The notes under the pieces were generated by a model, which made no database searches, had not been told where the DNA came from, and saw only the letters and a program-made list of their open reading frames with translations. Source: Desulfovibrio sp. ZJ209 (lineage in GTDB: Bacteria; Desulfobacterota; Desulfovibrionia; Desulfovibrionales; Desulfovibrionaceae). Taken from it: a DNA stretch of 64,000 bases. Position numbers and translations under genes: made by a program. The stretch covers positions 124,001-188,000 of the forward strand of contig NZ_JAAKEJ010000003.1 of the NCBI RefSeq assembly GCF_011039135.1, written 5' to 3'. Shown here piece by piece: positions 52,021 to 62,097 of this stretch (the stretch's first letter is position 1; every line of letters begins with the position of its first letter).

Positions 52021-52596
52021 CTAGAACTTGATGTCCAGGCGCACGAACCAGCCCTTGGGATGCAGACAGGCCGGGCACACGTCCGGGGCGTCCTTGCCTT
52101 CCACGATGCAGCCGCAGTTGAGGCAGCGCCACACCGTGGGCTCGGGATTGGAGAACATGGTGTTGGTCTTGATCTTGTTGGCGAGGTCGAGGAAGCGCTT
52201 CTCGTGGTAGTTTTCCGCGATGAGGATGTTGCGCATGGCCGTGGAGACCGCGTAGAAGCCTTCGTTCTCGGCGATGGTGGCGAAGTCGGGATACATCTTG
52301 GTGTATTCCTCATGCTCGCCCGCCGCGGACTCGATCAGGTTGGAATAGGTGTCGGCGATGACGCCGGCCGGGAAGGTGCCGGAAATCTCGAGCTGGCCGC
52401 CCTCGAGCAGCTTGAACAGGCGCTCGGCGTGTTCCTTTTCCTGGTAGGCCGTCTCCTCAAAGATCTTGCTCACAAAGTGGAAGCCTTCCTTCTTGGCCTG
52501 CGAGGCGTAGAAGGTGTAGCGGTTGCGGGCCTGGGACTCGCCGGAAAAGGCGATGAGGATATTTTTTTCGGTCTGGGAGCCCTTGAGCGACTTCAT
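52021..52596 (-). CDS. rbr: Rubrerythrin
   Basis: The 191-residue product from ATG 52596 has the four-helix di-iron domain: SLKGSQTEKNILIAFSGESQARNRYTFYASQAKKEG, EETAYQEKEHAERLFKLLEGG (EExxH), AAGEHEEYTKMYPDFATIAENEG, and ENYHEKRFLDL (ExxH). A rubredoxin-like C-terminal domain follows: RCLNCGCIVEGKDAPDVCPACLHPKGWF, with four Cys. It reduces hydrogen peroxide using electrons from rubredoxin/NADH, typical of anaerobes. It has its own promoter and terminator. Confidence 0.96.
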   Translation of the reverse strand: MKSLKGSQTEKNILIAFSGESQARNRYTFYASQAKKEGFHFVSKIFEETAYQEKEHAERLFKLLEGGQLEISGTFPAGVIADTYSNLIESAAGEHEEYTKMYPDFATIAENEGFYAVSTAMRNILIAENYHEKRFLDLANKIKTNTMFSNPEPTVWRCLNCGCIVEGKDAPDVCPACLHPKGWFVRLDIKF

Positions 52597-52668
52597 GCGA
52601 ACCTCCGGTCAGCTGGCTGGCCAGGTTGTAGTGCTTCGGCGGCGGAGTTTCCGCGCCACATTGAAGCT

Positions 52669-52698
52669 ACCCTAGCGCAGCAGCGGCGTTTCTGTCAA
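52669..52698 (-). promoter_or_regulatory. Sigma-70 promoter of rubrerythrin
   Basis: On the minus strand: perfect TTGACA, an 18-bp spacer and TAGGGT. No PerR-like palindrome was obvious beside it. Confidence 0.62.
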
Positions 52699-52738
52699 AC
52701 GGGTTCGCGTTGCGGGCGAAAGGAGGGCGGCGAAGCCG

Positions 52739-53203
52739 CTAGCCCGCCTGCTCCATTTCGTTGAGCTGTGCCTCCAGGGCCGCTATCTGGGACTGGAGGG
52801 CGTCGATCTTGCCGGTCACGCCCGCGTCCGCCGCGCCGCCCGTGAGGTTGGAGGTCAGGCTCATGAGCTGGCTTTTCAGGGCCTGGATCTGCTTGCGGAT
52901 GCTTTCGGCATCATTGCCCGACGAGGAGGAAGCCCCACCCGCGCCGCCTCCGCCCCCGGCGGGCGCGCCTTCACCGCCGGACTGGCCGTCATCGCCGCCG
53001 TCCTGCGAGGCGCTGGTGGAGGAAGGCTGGTCGTATTTGTGGATCATTTCGGAGTAGAGGCGCTTCGCCTCGTCGGAAATTTCCGCCGTGTCGCCGGAGC
53101 CTGAGCGCGAGCCGCGGCTCGTGGAACTTCTTTCCCCGTCCACCGCGCTCACGGCGTCGAGGTTCCAGAGGGCGTTTGAACTGTAGGCTCCGCTGATTTC
53201 CAT
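52739..53203 (-). CDS. FlxA-like coiled-coil protein of unknown function
   Basis: The 154-residue product starts at ATG 53203 (after cgggagaaaagc). It has a Ser/Thr/Gly-rich N-terminal part with the block TAEISDEAKRLYSEMIHKYD, which recurs in FlxA-like and flagellar-associated proteins of this group. A Gly/Ala/Ser low-complexity stretch (about 66-92) follows, then a C-terminal helix pair of the coiled-coil type (SIRKQIQALKSQLMSLTSNL, KIDALQSQIAALEAQLNEME). There is no signal peptide. Function cannot be assigned. It diverges from the YgjP-type gene. Confidence 0.55.
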   Translation of the reverse strand: MEISGAYSSNALWNLDAVSAVDGERSSTSRGSRSGSGDTAEISDEAKRLYSEMIHKYDQPSSTSASQDGGDDGQSGGEGAPAGGGGGAGGASSSSGNDAESIRKQIQALKSQLMSLTSNLTGGAADAGVTGKIDALQSQIAALEAQLNEMEQAG

Positions 53204-53341
53204 GCTTTTCTCCCGATGGCTGGCCCGGCAGGAATTGCCCGTCCGGCGTGTCGTAGGCAGGGAAGAAGCAGGAATCGTGCCGTTTGCAGGGAGCGCGTTG
53301 CCGCGCTTTACCGGAACCCGCGCCTGTGGCAGCATGGCGGC

Positions 53342-54184
53342 ATGGTTGCCCCAGCCCCGAAAGCGGAAGAAAACGTGCCCTTTGTGCTCGCGAGCGGCGA
53401 AGTGCTCACGGCAACGGTGCGCCGCTCGGCCAAAAGCCGCCGCCCGCGGCTGTCCCTCTCGCCCCGGGGCGCGCTTTCGCTCGTCATCCCGGCCGCGTGG
53501 CCGCTCGCCCGCGCGCGGGCGCTGGTGCCCGACTTCCTCCCCTGGCTTGAGCGCGCCTGGCCGCGCTTCGCCGCCTCGCGCCCCAAGCCCGCGCTGCCCG
53601 AGAAGATCGCGCTGCCGCTGGCCGGCCGGGAGCTTTCGGTGGTCGCCGGCGGAGATTTCGCCGCCGGCCGCGCGGCCAGCGCCGGGGCCGCGTCCCTCGT
53701 GCGTCTGGGCGCGGGAAGCCGCCGCGTGCTCCTGCTGGAACTTGGGGAAGATCTGCGCCTCTTCGGCGCCACCGACGACCTCGCCCTTGGCGCGCAGGCC
53801 CTCGGCCGCTGGTGCCGGGCCGAGGCGAACCGTCTCTTGCCGCCGCATGTGGAGGCGCTGGCGCGGGCGCATGGTTTCGCGCCGCCGGCGGTCTCGGTGC
53901 GCGACCAGCGCTCCCGCTGGGGAAGCTGCTCACGCGGGCGCGGCGGCGCGACCGAGCCCCATATCCAGCTCAACTGGCGCGCGCTCCTCCTCCCCCCGCC
54001 GCTGCTCGATCACCTCTGTTTCCACGAGCTCTGCCACCTGCGCCACATGGATCATTCCCCGGCCTACCGCGCCGAGCTCGCGCGCGTCTCGCCCGACTGG
54101 GCCCGGCTCGAGCGCGGGCTTTCCCGCGCCTGGCGCGAGCTCCCCTTCTGGGCCCTGCCGCAGGACGCGCCCCCGCGCGGCTGA
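53342..54184 (+). CDS. YgjP/SprT-like metal-dependent hydrolase (M48-type, DUF45)
   Basis: The 280-residue product from ATG 53342 matches YgjP-type (DUF45) proteins: ATVRRSAKSRRPRLSLSPRGALSLVIPAAWP at the N-terminus, VSVRDQRSRWGSCSRGRGGATEPHIQLNWRALLLPPPLLDHLCFHELCHLRHMDHSPAYRAELARVSPDW. HELCHLRHMDHS supplies the HExxH zinc motif and the third His. In this copy a Gly insert interrupts the usual SCS...G segment. It is a predicted metalloprotease associated with translation-linked quality control in relatives; its role here is unknown. The start is placed at Met before VAPAPKAEE. Confidence 0.8.
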   Translation: MVAPAPKAEENVPFVLASGEVLTATVRRSAKSRRPRLSLSPRGALSLVIPAAWPLARARALVPDFLPWLERAWPRFAASRPKPALPEKIALPLAGRELSVVAGGDFAAGRAASAGAASLVRLGAGSRRVLLLELGEDLRLFGATDDLALGAQALGRWCRAEANRLLPPHVEALARAHGFAPPAVSVRDQRSRWGSCSRGRGGATEPHIQLNWRALLLPPPLLDHLCFHELCHLRHMDHSPAYRAELARVSPDWARLERGLSRAWRELPFWALPQDAPPRG

Positions 54185-54193
54185 CGCCCTCCC

Positions 54194-54222
54194 TTTACAG
54201 GCCGCACGCAAACCGCTATAAA
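54194..54222 (+). promoter_or_regulatory. Sigma-70 promoter of thiC
   Basis: TTTACA, a 17-bp spacer and TATAAA directly precede the TPP riboswitch; initiation near 54229. Confidence 0.7.
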
Positions 54223-54231
54223 CGCCCGAGC

Positions 54232-54337
54232 TAGGGGAGCCGAACAGGCCCGCGCGTGGCGCTGGCAAGGCGGCTGAGAGTGGGGACATGCCCCAGACCC
54301 TGTGAACCTGACGCAGTTCGCACTGCCGGAGGGAAGC
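54232..54337 (+). promoter_or_regulatory. TPP riboswitch (THI element)
   Basis: The conserved TPP aptamer parts are present in order: GGGGAGC, GGCTGAGA (54272-54279), a short GTGGGG/CCCC stem, ACCCTGTGAACCTGA, TTCGCACTGCCGGAGGGAAGC. It precedes thiC, the thiamine-pyrimidine synthase, as expected. Confidence 0.95.
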
Positions 54338-54340
54338 GCA

Positions 54341-54372
54341 GACCGGATTCCCGCAGGTTCCGGTCTTTTTTT
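54341..54372 (+). terminator. Riboswitch-linked transcription terminator
   Basis: GACCGGA/TCCGGTC stem followed by seven Ts, between the TPP aptamer and thiC. It is the likely output of the riboswitch. Confidence 0.85.
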
Positions 54373-54402
54373 GCGCCCTGCGTCGCAATCGCCGGAGGCA
54401 TC

Positions 54403-55698
54403 ATGGCATCAACTCTGTTATCCAAAAACGCGGCGCTGGCCGGGCTGTGCGAGCGGCATCTCGCCATGCTCGCCCGCGAGGAGGCCCTTGATACGGCCCT
54501 CATCCTCGAGGCGCTGGACGCGGGCACCATGGCCTTTTTGGGCAATCCCGCCCACCCGGGGCTTCGGCCCATCCTCGTGGGCCAGCCCGCGCGGGTGAAG
54601 GTCAACGCCAATCTCGGCACCTCGCCCTTGAGCTCCTGCATGGAGACCGAGCGCGCCAAGATCGCCGCCGCGGCCAGGGCCGGCGCCGACACCATCATGG
54701 ACCTCTCCATCGCGGGCGACCTCGACGCCATCCGGCGGGAAATGCTCGCCGCGTGGCAGCTGCCGCTCGGCACGGTGCCCATGTACGCGGTGGGCCAGCA
54801 GCTCCTCGACGCCGGGCGCGACATCGCCTCCATGAAGCCGGACGACCTCTTCGCGGAAATCGAGAAACAGGCCCGGCAGGGCGTGGACTTTGTCACCGTG
54901 CATTGCGGGCTCTCGCGGCGCGGGGCCGAGCTTGCCGTGGCGGGCGGCCGCGAGATGGGCATCGTCTCGCGCGGCGGCTCCATGCTGGCGCGCTGGATGC
55001 TGGAAAATGACCGGGAAAACCCGCTGCTGGAAGAGTTCGACCGCCTCATCGACATCAGCCTCAAGCACAATCTCGTGCTCTCGCTGGGCGACGGCCTGCG
55101 GCCCGGCGCCGGCGCGGACGCGGGCGACGCGGCCCAGTGGGAGGAGGTCATCAACCTCGGCGTCCTCGCGAGGCGCGCGCTCGAGCGCGGCGTGCAGTGC
55201 ATGATCGAGGGGCCGGGCCATGTGCCGCTCAACCAGGTGCGCACGCAGATAGAGGGCATCAAGCGCCTCACCCACGGGGCGCCGCTCTATGTGCTGGGGC
55301 CGCTCTGCTGCGACAGCGCGCCCGGCTACGACCACATCGCCGGGGCCATCGGCGGCGCGCTCGGCGTGGAGGCCGGGGTGGATTTCCTCTGCTACCTCAC
55401 GCCGGCCGAGCACCTGACCCTGCCCGATGCCGCGGATGTGGCCGCCGGGGTCATGGCCTCGCGCGTGGCCGCGCAGGTGGGCGAGGTGGCGCTGGGGCGG
55501 CCGGGCGCCGTGGCGCGCGAAAAGGCCATGAACGCGGCGCGCAGGGCGCTGGACTGGGACGGCATGGCGAAAGCCGCCATCGACCCGGAACAGCTCGCCA
55601 AGCGGCGCGAGCCGCACAAGGGCGAGGAGGTCTGCGCCATGTGCGGCAAGTTCTGCGCGGTCAAGATGTTGCGGGAGACCAAGGCCAAGAAGGGCTAA
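54403..55698 (+). CDS. thiC: Phosphomethylpyrimidine synthase
   Basis: The 431-residue radical-SAM enzyme from ATG 54403 (after gccggaggcatc) shows VKVNANLGTS, MDLSIAGDLDAIR, VDFVTVHCGL, SRGGSMLARWML, LGDGLRPG, MIEGPGHVPLNQ, LGPLCCDSAPGYDHIAGAIGGA and the C-terminal cluster motif CAMCGKFCAVK (CxxCxxxxC). It converts AIR to HMP phosphate in thiamine synthesis. The length fits the short anaerobe-type ThiC without the N-terminal extension. It is controlled by the TPP riboswitch upstream. Confidence 0.95.
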   Translation: MASTLLSKNAALAGLCERHLAMLAREEALDTALILEALDAGTMAFLGNPAHPGLRPILVGQPARVKVNANLGTSPLSSCMETERAKIAAAARAGADTIMDLSIAGDLDAIRREMLAAWQLPLGTVPMYAVGQQLLDAGRDIASMKPDDLFAEIEKQARQGVDFVTVHCGLSRRGAELAVAGGREMGIVSRGGSMLARWMLENDRENPLLEEFDRLIDISLKHNLVLSLGDGLRPGAGADAGDAAQWEEVINLGVLARRALERGVQCMIEGPGHVPLNQVRTQIEGIKRLTHGAPLYVLGPLCCDSAPGYDHIAGAIGGALGVEAGVDFLCYLTPAEHLTLPDAADVAAGVMASRVAAQVGEVALGRPGAVAREKAMNAARRALDWDGMAKAAIDPEQLAKRREPHKGEEVCAMCGKFCAVKMLRETKAKKG

Positions 55699-55815
55699 GC
55701 AGAGGGAAATCTCCGAAACTGGCGGCCGCTGCGTCCCGTACAGGCGCGGCGGCCGCTGCTGTATGAGCGGCTTTGTTATACTTTTGAGTTGGCGGTGTGC
55801 CTGTGCTGCATCTGT

Positions 55816-56009
55816 AATGCCGAAATTATCCGTCAAAAACAGCCTTTTTGCTGCTGGCCGCGTCAGAGAAAAATTTCCTCGGTCGAGTACTTAAGTACAC
55901 TCCCTTCGGAAATTTTTATCTTCCTTGCCAGCAGCAAAAAATCTTATTTTTTAGGATTCTTCCGGCACGAGCACCCGTCTTCCGCTTCGCTCCAGACGGA
56001 TTTAAGGAA
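55816..56009 (+). repeat. 194-bp palindromic interspersed repeat, copy 3
   Basis: Same element as at 28985 and 51719. The outer stem here is TTTTTGCTGCTGGC against GCCAGCAGCAAAAA: both arms differ from copy 2 yet stay paired, which is compensatory change. It occupies most of the 55699-56049 gap after thiC. Confidence 0.9.
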
Positions 56010-56049
56010 TATCCCTCAACTGCCCAGTATACTTCAACCTTATGAGCTG

Positions 56050-56616
56050 TCAGCGGCCGAGCAGGGCGCGCGTCTCGTCGTCCAGGCCGCGCAGGCTGGC
56101 CGCGACCTCTTTGCCACCGAGATTTTCCGGGTCCTGCGTGATGAGGATGAGCAGGCGCTCCGGCGTGGCGGCGACGCGGGTGGTGGCGCGCCCGCGCAGG
56201 GCCTGGGTGCGCGGCTCGCCCTCGAAGATCCAGAAGCGGCCCTCCTCGCGCGGTTCCGTGGCGTCGCCCTGAAGTTCGGCCATCCCGCGCGCGAAGTCCC
56301 GGGCCGTGCTCCCCTTGCGGTTGGGCAGCACGAATACGCTCACCTGCGCGAGAAAGCGCTCGGCCGCCTCGTCCTGCACGCCGAGCACGAGCATGTATTC
56401 CTCGGGCGCGCCGCTGCTGAAGCCCGTGCGTTCCTCGCCGTCCCACCCCGGGGGGAGCTGCGCGGCGAAGCGGCTGAAGCTGCGCTCGCCCGGTGTGCCT
56501 TGCGCGGATGTGTCTGGGGTCTGTGTGGCGGGCGTTTCGGCGTTTTGCGCAGCCGCCCCACCGGGGAGGCTGAACAGGAGCAGCAGCAGAAGGGCGGCAA
56601 AAGCGGTTCTGGGCAT
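56050..56616 (-). CDS. Exported protein of unknown function
   Basis: The 188-residue product from ATG 56616 has a signal peptide (MPRTAFAALLLLLLFSLPGGAAAQ) and a Thr/Pro/Gln-rich spacer, then a compact alpha/beta domain: FAAQLPPGWDGEERTGF, EYMLVLGVQDEAAERFLAQVSVFVLP, STARDFARGMAELQGDATEPREEGRFWIFEG. I recognise no family. It is 14 bases downstream of the membrane protein gene below on the same strand and may be co-expressed with it. Confidence 0.6.
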   Translation of the reverse strand: MPRTAFAALLLLLLFSLPGGAAAQNAETPATQTPDTSAQGTPGERSFSRFAAQLPPGWDGEERTGFSSGAPEEYMLVLGVQDEAAERFLAQVSVFVLPNRKGSTARDFARGMAELQGDATEPREEGRFWIFEGEPRTQALRGRATTRVAATPERLLILITQDPENLGGKEVAASLRGLDDETRALLGR

Positions 56617-56630
56617 GGTCACTCCACGGT

Positions 56631-57593
56631 TCAGGTGACAAGCAGGCGGAGCGCCCACGGGGCGCTTGCGGAAAGGATGAGGAGCCCGAGGCCGGCCGGC
56701 GCCAGCGCAAGGCGCCCCAGCGGCGCGCGGGCCGCGAGTATAGCCGCCCACGCCGCGACGGCGAGCGTGAGCAGGCAGAGCGCCGCCAGCTGGAAGAGCG
56801 CCGCGTGCGTCTCGCCGGGGAGGGCGCTCCCCCTGCGCAGCAAGAGCCCCAAGGCCACGCCCCAGCGCTCGAGGAGCTGCGGCACGGCCCCGGCCACGGC
56901 CCACACGGCGCACCAGCGCACGGCGCCAGCGGCCTCTGCGGCGCTGAGCGGGGCGGCGCGCCAGCCCCGGCGCGCCACAAGGGCTGCCACTATGAGCCCC
57001 ACGGCGCCGCCGGAGCTGAAGGCCGTGAAATAGGCGCGGCAGGCATGCTTGAGCACGGCGCCGGCCGCGCGTGAGAAGTCCATCCCGGGCGGCAGCCCGG
57101 CGAAAGGCCAGTTGCGGAGCGCGAATGCCGCCAGCGCGCAGCCAGCGGCGGCGAACAGCGCCGCAAGCGGCAGGCGGATGGCCCGGGCGCTGTAGCTGTC
57201 CGTCCCCGGGGGCAGGCTGGCGCCCTTGCGCAGACAGGCGCGCCGGCCGATCCACGCGCAGAGGATGCCGCCGCACCACAGGGCCACGCCCAGGCTGATG
57301 CCCGCGCCGGCCGGCGTGAAAAAGGCGCCGAGGCGCCGCGCGAGCGGCGCGCCCGGCACCTGGGAGAGCTGGGCGAGGGCGTCGCCGATGACGAGCGTGG
57401 GCCACGCGGCCGAAAGCGCAAGGCCGAGGCCGGCGAGGGATGCGCCCCCGCCAAGGCAGAAGGCGGCATGCCCGCGCCGCCCGAGGATGAGGGCGAGCGC
57501 CGCCATGAGGGGCAGCGTGGCGGCGGCATTGGCCGCGATGCCGAGCAGGCTGGCGCCCCAGTGCCAGAAGATCAGGGCCGTGTCGGGGGTCAT
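56631..57593 (-). CDS. Polytopic membrane protein of unknown function
   Basis: The 320-residue product from ATG 57593 has about eight hydrophobic helices and few charged loops (GRRACLRKG, ARRGWR). A start ALIFWHWGASLLGIAANAAATLPLMAALALILG and a repeated GAAxxL pattern are visible, but no family motif, haem or metal site. The minus-strand neighbour encodes an exported protein. The two may form a small envelope unit. Composition is extremely Ala/Leu/Gly-rich, in line with the local GC content. Confidence 0.6.
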   Translation of the reverse strand: MTPDTALIFWHWGASLLGIAANAAATLPLMAALALILGRRGHAAFCLGGGASLAGLGLALSAAWPTLVIGDALAQLSQVPGAPLARRLGAFFTPAGAGISLGVALWCGGILCAWIGRRACLRKGASLPPGTDSYSARAIRLPLAALFAAAGCALAAFALRNWPFAGLPPGMDFSRAAGAVLKHACRAYFTAFSSGGAVGLIVAALVARRGWRAAPLSAAEAAGAVRWCAVWAVAGAVPQLLERWGVALGLLLRRGSALPGETHAALFQLAALCLLTLAVAAWAAILAARAPLGRLALAPAGLGLLILSASAPWALRLLVT

Positions 57594-57645
57594 GCCAGCC
57601 CTTGTAGCCCGGGCGCCCGGCGCGCGCAAGGGGCGCCCCGGGACT

Positions 57646-57679
57646 CGTCTTCTGCTGCGCTCCAGACGGGCTTAAGGAA
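57646..57679 (+). repeat. End fragment of the 194-bp repeat family
   Basis: CGTCTTCTGCTGCGCTCC and AGACGGGCTTAAGGAA match the last 34 or so bases of the full repeats. It lies upstream of the membrane-protein gene and the RRM gene, within the 57594-57985 gap. Confidence 0.6.
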
Positions 57680-57820
57680 AAGCTCTCAACCGCTGGTGCA
57701 GCATAAACTGGAGAACACCGCGTTGTTCCCTCTTTGCGGGCTTTTTTGTGGCCCATGGGCTTTATGTACCGCTGCGCGGGATAAATGCCTGATTTTTCAC
57801 ATTTTGAAATCCAACTCTTT

Positions 57821-57850
57821 TTGTAGGGAAGCGGCGAAAAAAGGTATAAA
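57821..57850 (+). promoter_or_regulatory. Sigma-70 promoter of the RRM protein gene
   Basis: TTGTAG, an 18-bp spacer and TATAAA, giving a leader of about 130 nt before ATG 57986. The leader is AT-richer than its surroundings, as in cold-induced genes. Confidence 0.5.
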
Positions 57851-57985
57851 ATATCAAGTTGTTGGCGCCATGGCGTTGACAATCCCCGCAAAGCGTGGTC
57901 TTGTCCTCGCAACGGGCCGCGTTCCGGCGAAATGTTTTGCCGGGTGGCAACGCGGGAAATTTTTGGTTTTTTGCGAGGGTGTTTC

Positions 57986-58252
57986 ATGTCCAAGTCCATC
58001 TATGTGGGGAACCTTCCCTGGTCGGCCACCGAGGAGCAGGTGCAGGATCTGTTTTCCGAGTACGGCAATGTCCTGAGCGTCAAGCTCGTCAGCGACAGGG
58101 AAACGGGCCGCGCCCGCGGCTTCGGCTTTGTGGAAATGGAAGACGGCGACGCCGATGCCGCCATCGAAGCGCTGGATAACGTCAGCTTCGGGGGCCGTAC
58201 CCTGCGCGTCAACGAAGCCAAACCCCGGGCCCCGCGTCCTCCCCGCTACTAA
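57986..58252 (+). CDS. RRM-type RNA-binding protein
   Basis: The 88-residue product from ATG 57986 (after cgagggtgttt) is one RRM domain: RNP2 IYVGNLPW (about 5-12), RNP1 RGFGFVEM (about 44-51), and GGRTLRVNEAKP at the end, with a short basic Pro/Arg tail (RAPRPPRY). Such single-RRM proteins bind RNA and often respond to cold in bacteria. It is monocistronic, with its own promoter and terminator. Confidence 0.93.
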   Translation: MSKSIYVGNLPWSATEEQVQDLFSEYGNVLSVKLVSDRETGRARGFGFVEMEDGDADAAIEALDNVSFGGRTLRVNEAKPRAPRPPRY

Positions 58253-58299
58253 AAGCGCACACGCGCCGCGCGAGCCCTGAGGGCCGCGCATGATTTTCC

Positions 58300-58329
58300 G
58301 CCCCGGAGGCCAAGCCCCGGGGCTTTTTT
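58300..58329 (+). terminator. Rho-independent terminator after the RRM gene
   Basis: GCCCCGG/CCGGGGC stem with a 10-base loop followed by six Ts. Confidence 0.85.
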
Positions 58330-58383
58330 GCGCCCTCGCGCCAAAAGGCGCGCCACGCTTCTCCCCCTGTCCTCCGCGCGCAA

Positions 58384-58415
58384 AAACGCGGCGGGGCTGG
58401 CGCCCCGCCGCGTTT
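58384..58415 (-). terminator. Rho-independent terminator after eno
   Basis: A perfect 14-bp stem AAACGCGGCGGGGC/GCCCCGCCGCGTTT with a 4-base loop, ending in Ts on the minus strand, 26 bases after the eno stop. Confidence 0.85.
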
Positions 58416-58440
58416 CGCTGTCGTTGCCCGTTTCTTTCGC

Positions 58441-60563
<2,123 letters not shown>

Positions 60564-60632
60564 GGATACCTCCGCCGCCTTCAGCGCGGGGACAGTATGC
60601 CGGATTCTCCGGGCACAGGCAAGCGCGGCCGC

Positions 60633-61940
60633 CTAGCGGAACGCGGCGAGCGCCCGGCCTTGGCGCAGCCCGATGCAGCCGAGCGGGAGGTCGCGCCACC
60701 AGAGCGCGGCCTCGCGGCCGGCAAGGCCGGTCTGGAGGGCGCGGCCCTGCAGCAGGGCCTCCACCTCGGCCACCTCCTCCAGCACGAGGGACTGTGCGCC
60801 GGGCTCCCCGCCGGGACCGCCGGGTACAAGGCGGCGCAGGCGCGGGGCGGGCGCGAAGGCTCCGGCGCCGTCCATGCGGCCGAGCGGCGCGGCCTGCCAG
60901 CCGAAGCCGGGCGGCAGCAAGGCAGGCGCGGCCCCGGGCACAAAGCGCGCCGTGCCGCCGAAGTCGAGCACAGAGCCCGCGGGCAGGAGCCCCGGGTCGC
61001 AGCAGGGGCCGGCGAGGGCCATGGGGGGGACGGGCACGCCGGGCGCGGCCGGTCGCCGCCGGGCCGGCGGTTGTGCAGCGGGCGGGGGCGCCTCCCGCGC
61101 GGGCCCGTCTTCGGGCGCGCGCAACAGGGCGAGGTAGAAGCCCTGGGCGCCGGAGCGGGCGCCGTCCACGCGCAGGGTGCCCTCGCCGCCGGGCAGCTCC
61201 TCAAAGGTGAAGCCGGGAAAGGGCGCGAGCGGCACGCGGAGAAGGCCCAGCTCGTCTTCGGCGAAGCGCACCTGGGCCTCGTTTTCCGCCTCGTTGGTGG
61301 TGCAGGTGGAGTAGAGCAGGCGGCCGCCCGGGGCGAGCAGGGTGGCGGCCTGCCGGAGGAGCCGCCGCTGGAGGCTCACGAGCGGGCCCACCTTGTCCTC
61401 GCGCCAGAGCTTGAGGGTTGCCGGGTGCTTCTCCGCCGTGCCCCAGCCGGAACAGGGCGGGTCGAGGAGGATGCGGCCCCACGAGCCCGGGCGCAGGGGC
61501 AGCCGCTCGCCCGGGAAGGCGCAGGTGGCCGCCTGGATAAGGTTGCAGGCCTGCAAGTTGGCGCGCAGGGTGGCGAGCCTCGCCGTATTGGGCTCGTTGG
61601 CGAGCACGAAGCCGCCCTCGCCCACGAGCTGCGCGAGAAAGCCGCTCTTGCTGCCCGGGCTCGCGCACATGTCGAGCGCGGCGGCGCCGGCCCCGGGCGC
61701 GAGCGCCAGCGGCGGCAGCATGGAGGAGCGGTCCTGGATGTAGATGTAGCCGAAAAAGGCCGCCAGCGAGCGGCCGAGCGGCACGGGCTCGGCCAGAAGG
61801 CGCCGGCAGAAGGGCGAAAAGGGCTCGGGCTCGAAGGCATAGCCCTGCGCGCGCAACAGCGCCTCCACCCGGGGGATGGCGCTGGGCTCGCAGACAAGCC
61901 GGAAGGAGCGGCCCGGGGCTTCGGAGTGTGGGGCGGCCAT
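60633..61940 (-). CDS. NOL1/NOP2/Sun-family RNA (cytosine-5) methyltransferase
   Basis: From ATG 61940 the 435-residue protein has the RsmF/RsmB-type core: FGYIYIQDRSSMLPPLAL, SAM motif LDMCASPGSKSGFLAQL (about 88-104), NTARLATLRANLQACNL, motif IV LLDPPCSGWGTAEKHP (helper Cys), and motif VI LLYSTCTTNEAENEAQV (catalytic Cys). A long Ala/Pro/Arg-rich insert (about 285-310) precedes a C-terminal domain. It makes m5C in rRNA or tRNA. The start lacks a clear ribosome site. It lies before coaX (70 bases), possibly co-transcribed. Confidence 0.88.
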   Translation of the reverse strand: MAAPHSEAPGRSFRLVCEPSAIPRVEALLRAQGYAFEPEPFSPFCRRLLAEPVPLGRSLAAFFGYIYIQDRSSMLPPLALAPGAGAAALDMCASPGSKSGFLAQLVGEGGFVLANEPNTARLATLRANLQACNLIQAATCAFPGERLPLRPGSWGRILLDPPCSGWGTAEKHPATLKLWREDKVGPLVSLQRRLLRQAATLLAPGGRLLYSTCTTNEAENEAQVRFAEDELGLLRVPLAPFPGFTFEELPGGEGTLRVDGARSGAQGFYLALLRAPEDGPAREAPPPAAQPPARRRPAAPGVPVPPMALAGPCCDPGLLPAGSVLDFGGTARFVPGAAPALLPPGFGWQAAPLGRMDGAGAFAPAPRLRRLVPGGPGGEPGAQSLVLEEVAEVEALLQGRALQTGLAGREAALWWRDLPLGCIGLRQGRALAAFR

Positions 61941-62097
61941 GGCGCGAGCATAGCCGGGAAGCGGCCGAAAGTCAGCGGGAGGCCCGGGGCACACCAAACG
62001 ATGTCCCCGGGCCGTTAACTCGTTGTACTTTGGCGTTAATGCCTGGGATTTGCAGAAGATTGGAGGCATTTCCTCCCGGGCTGCCAGTGGAAGGCCG

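Noticed and set aside
61981..62013. Terminator between the paralogue pair and the methyltransferase gene
   Set aside because: GGCCCGGGG/CCCCGGGCC is a perfect stem but no T run follows on either strand.
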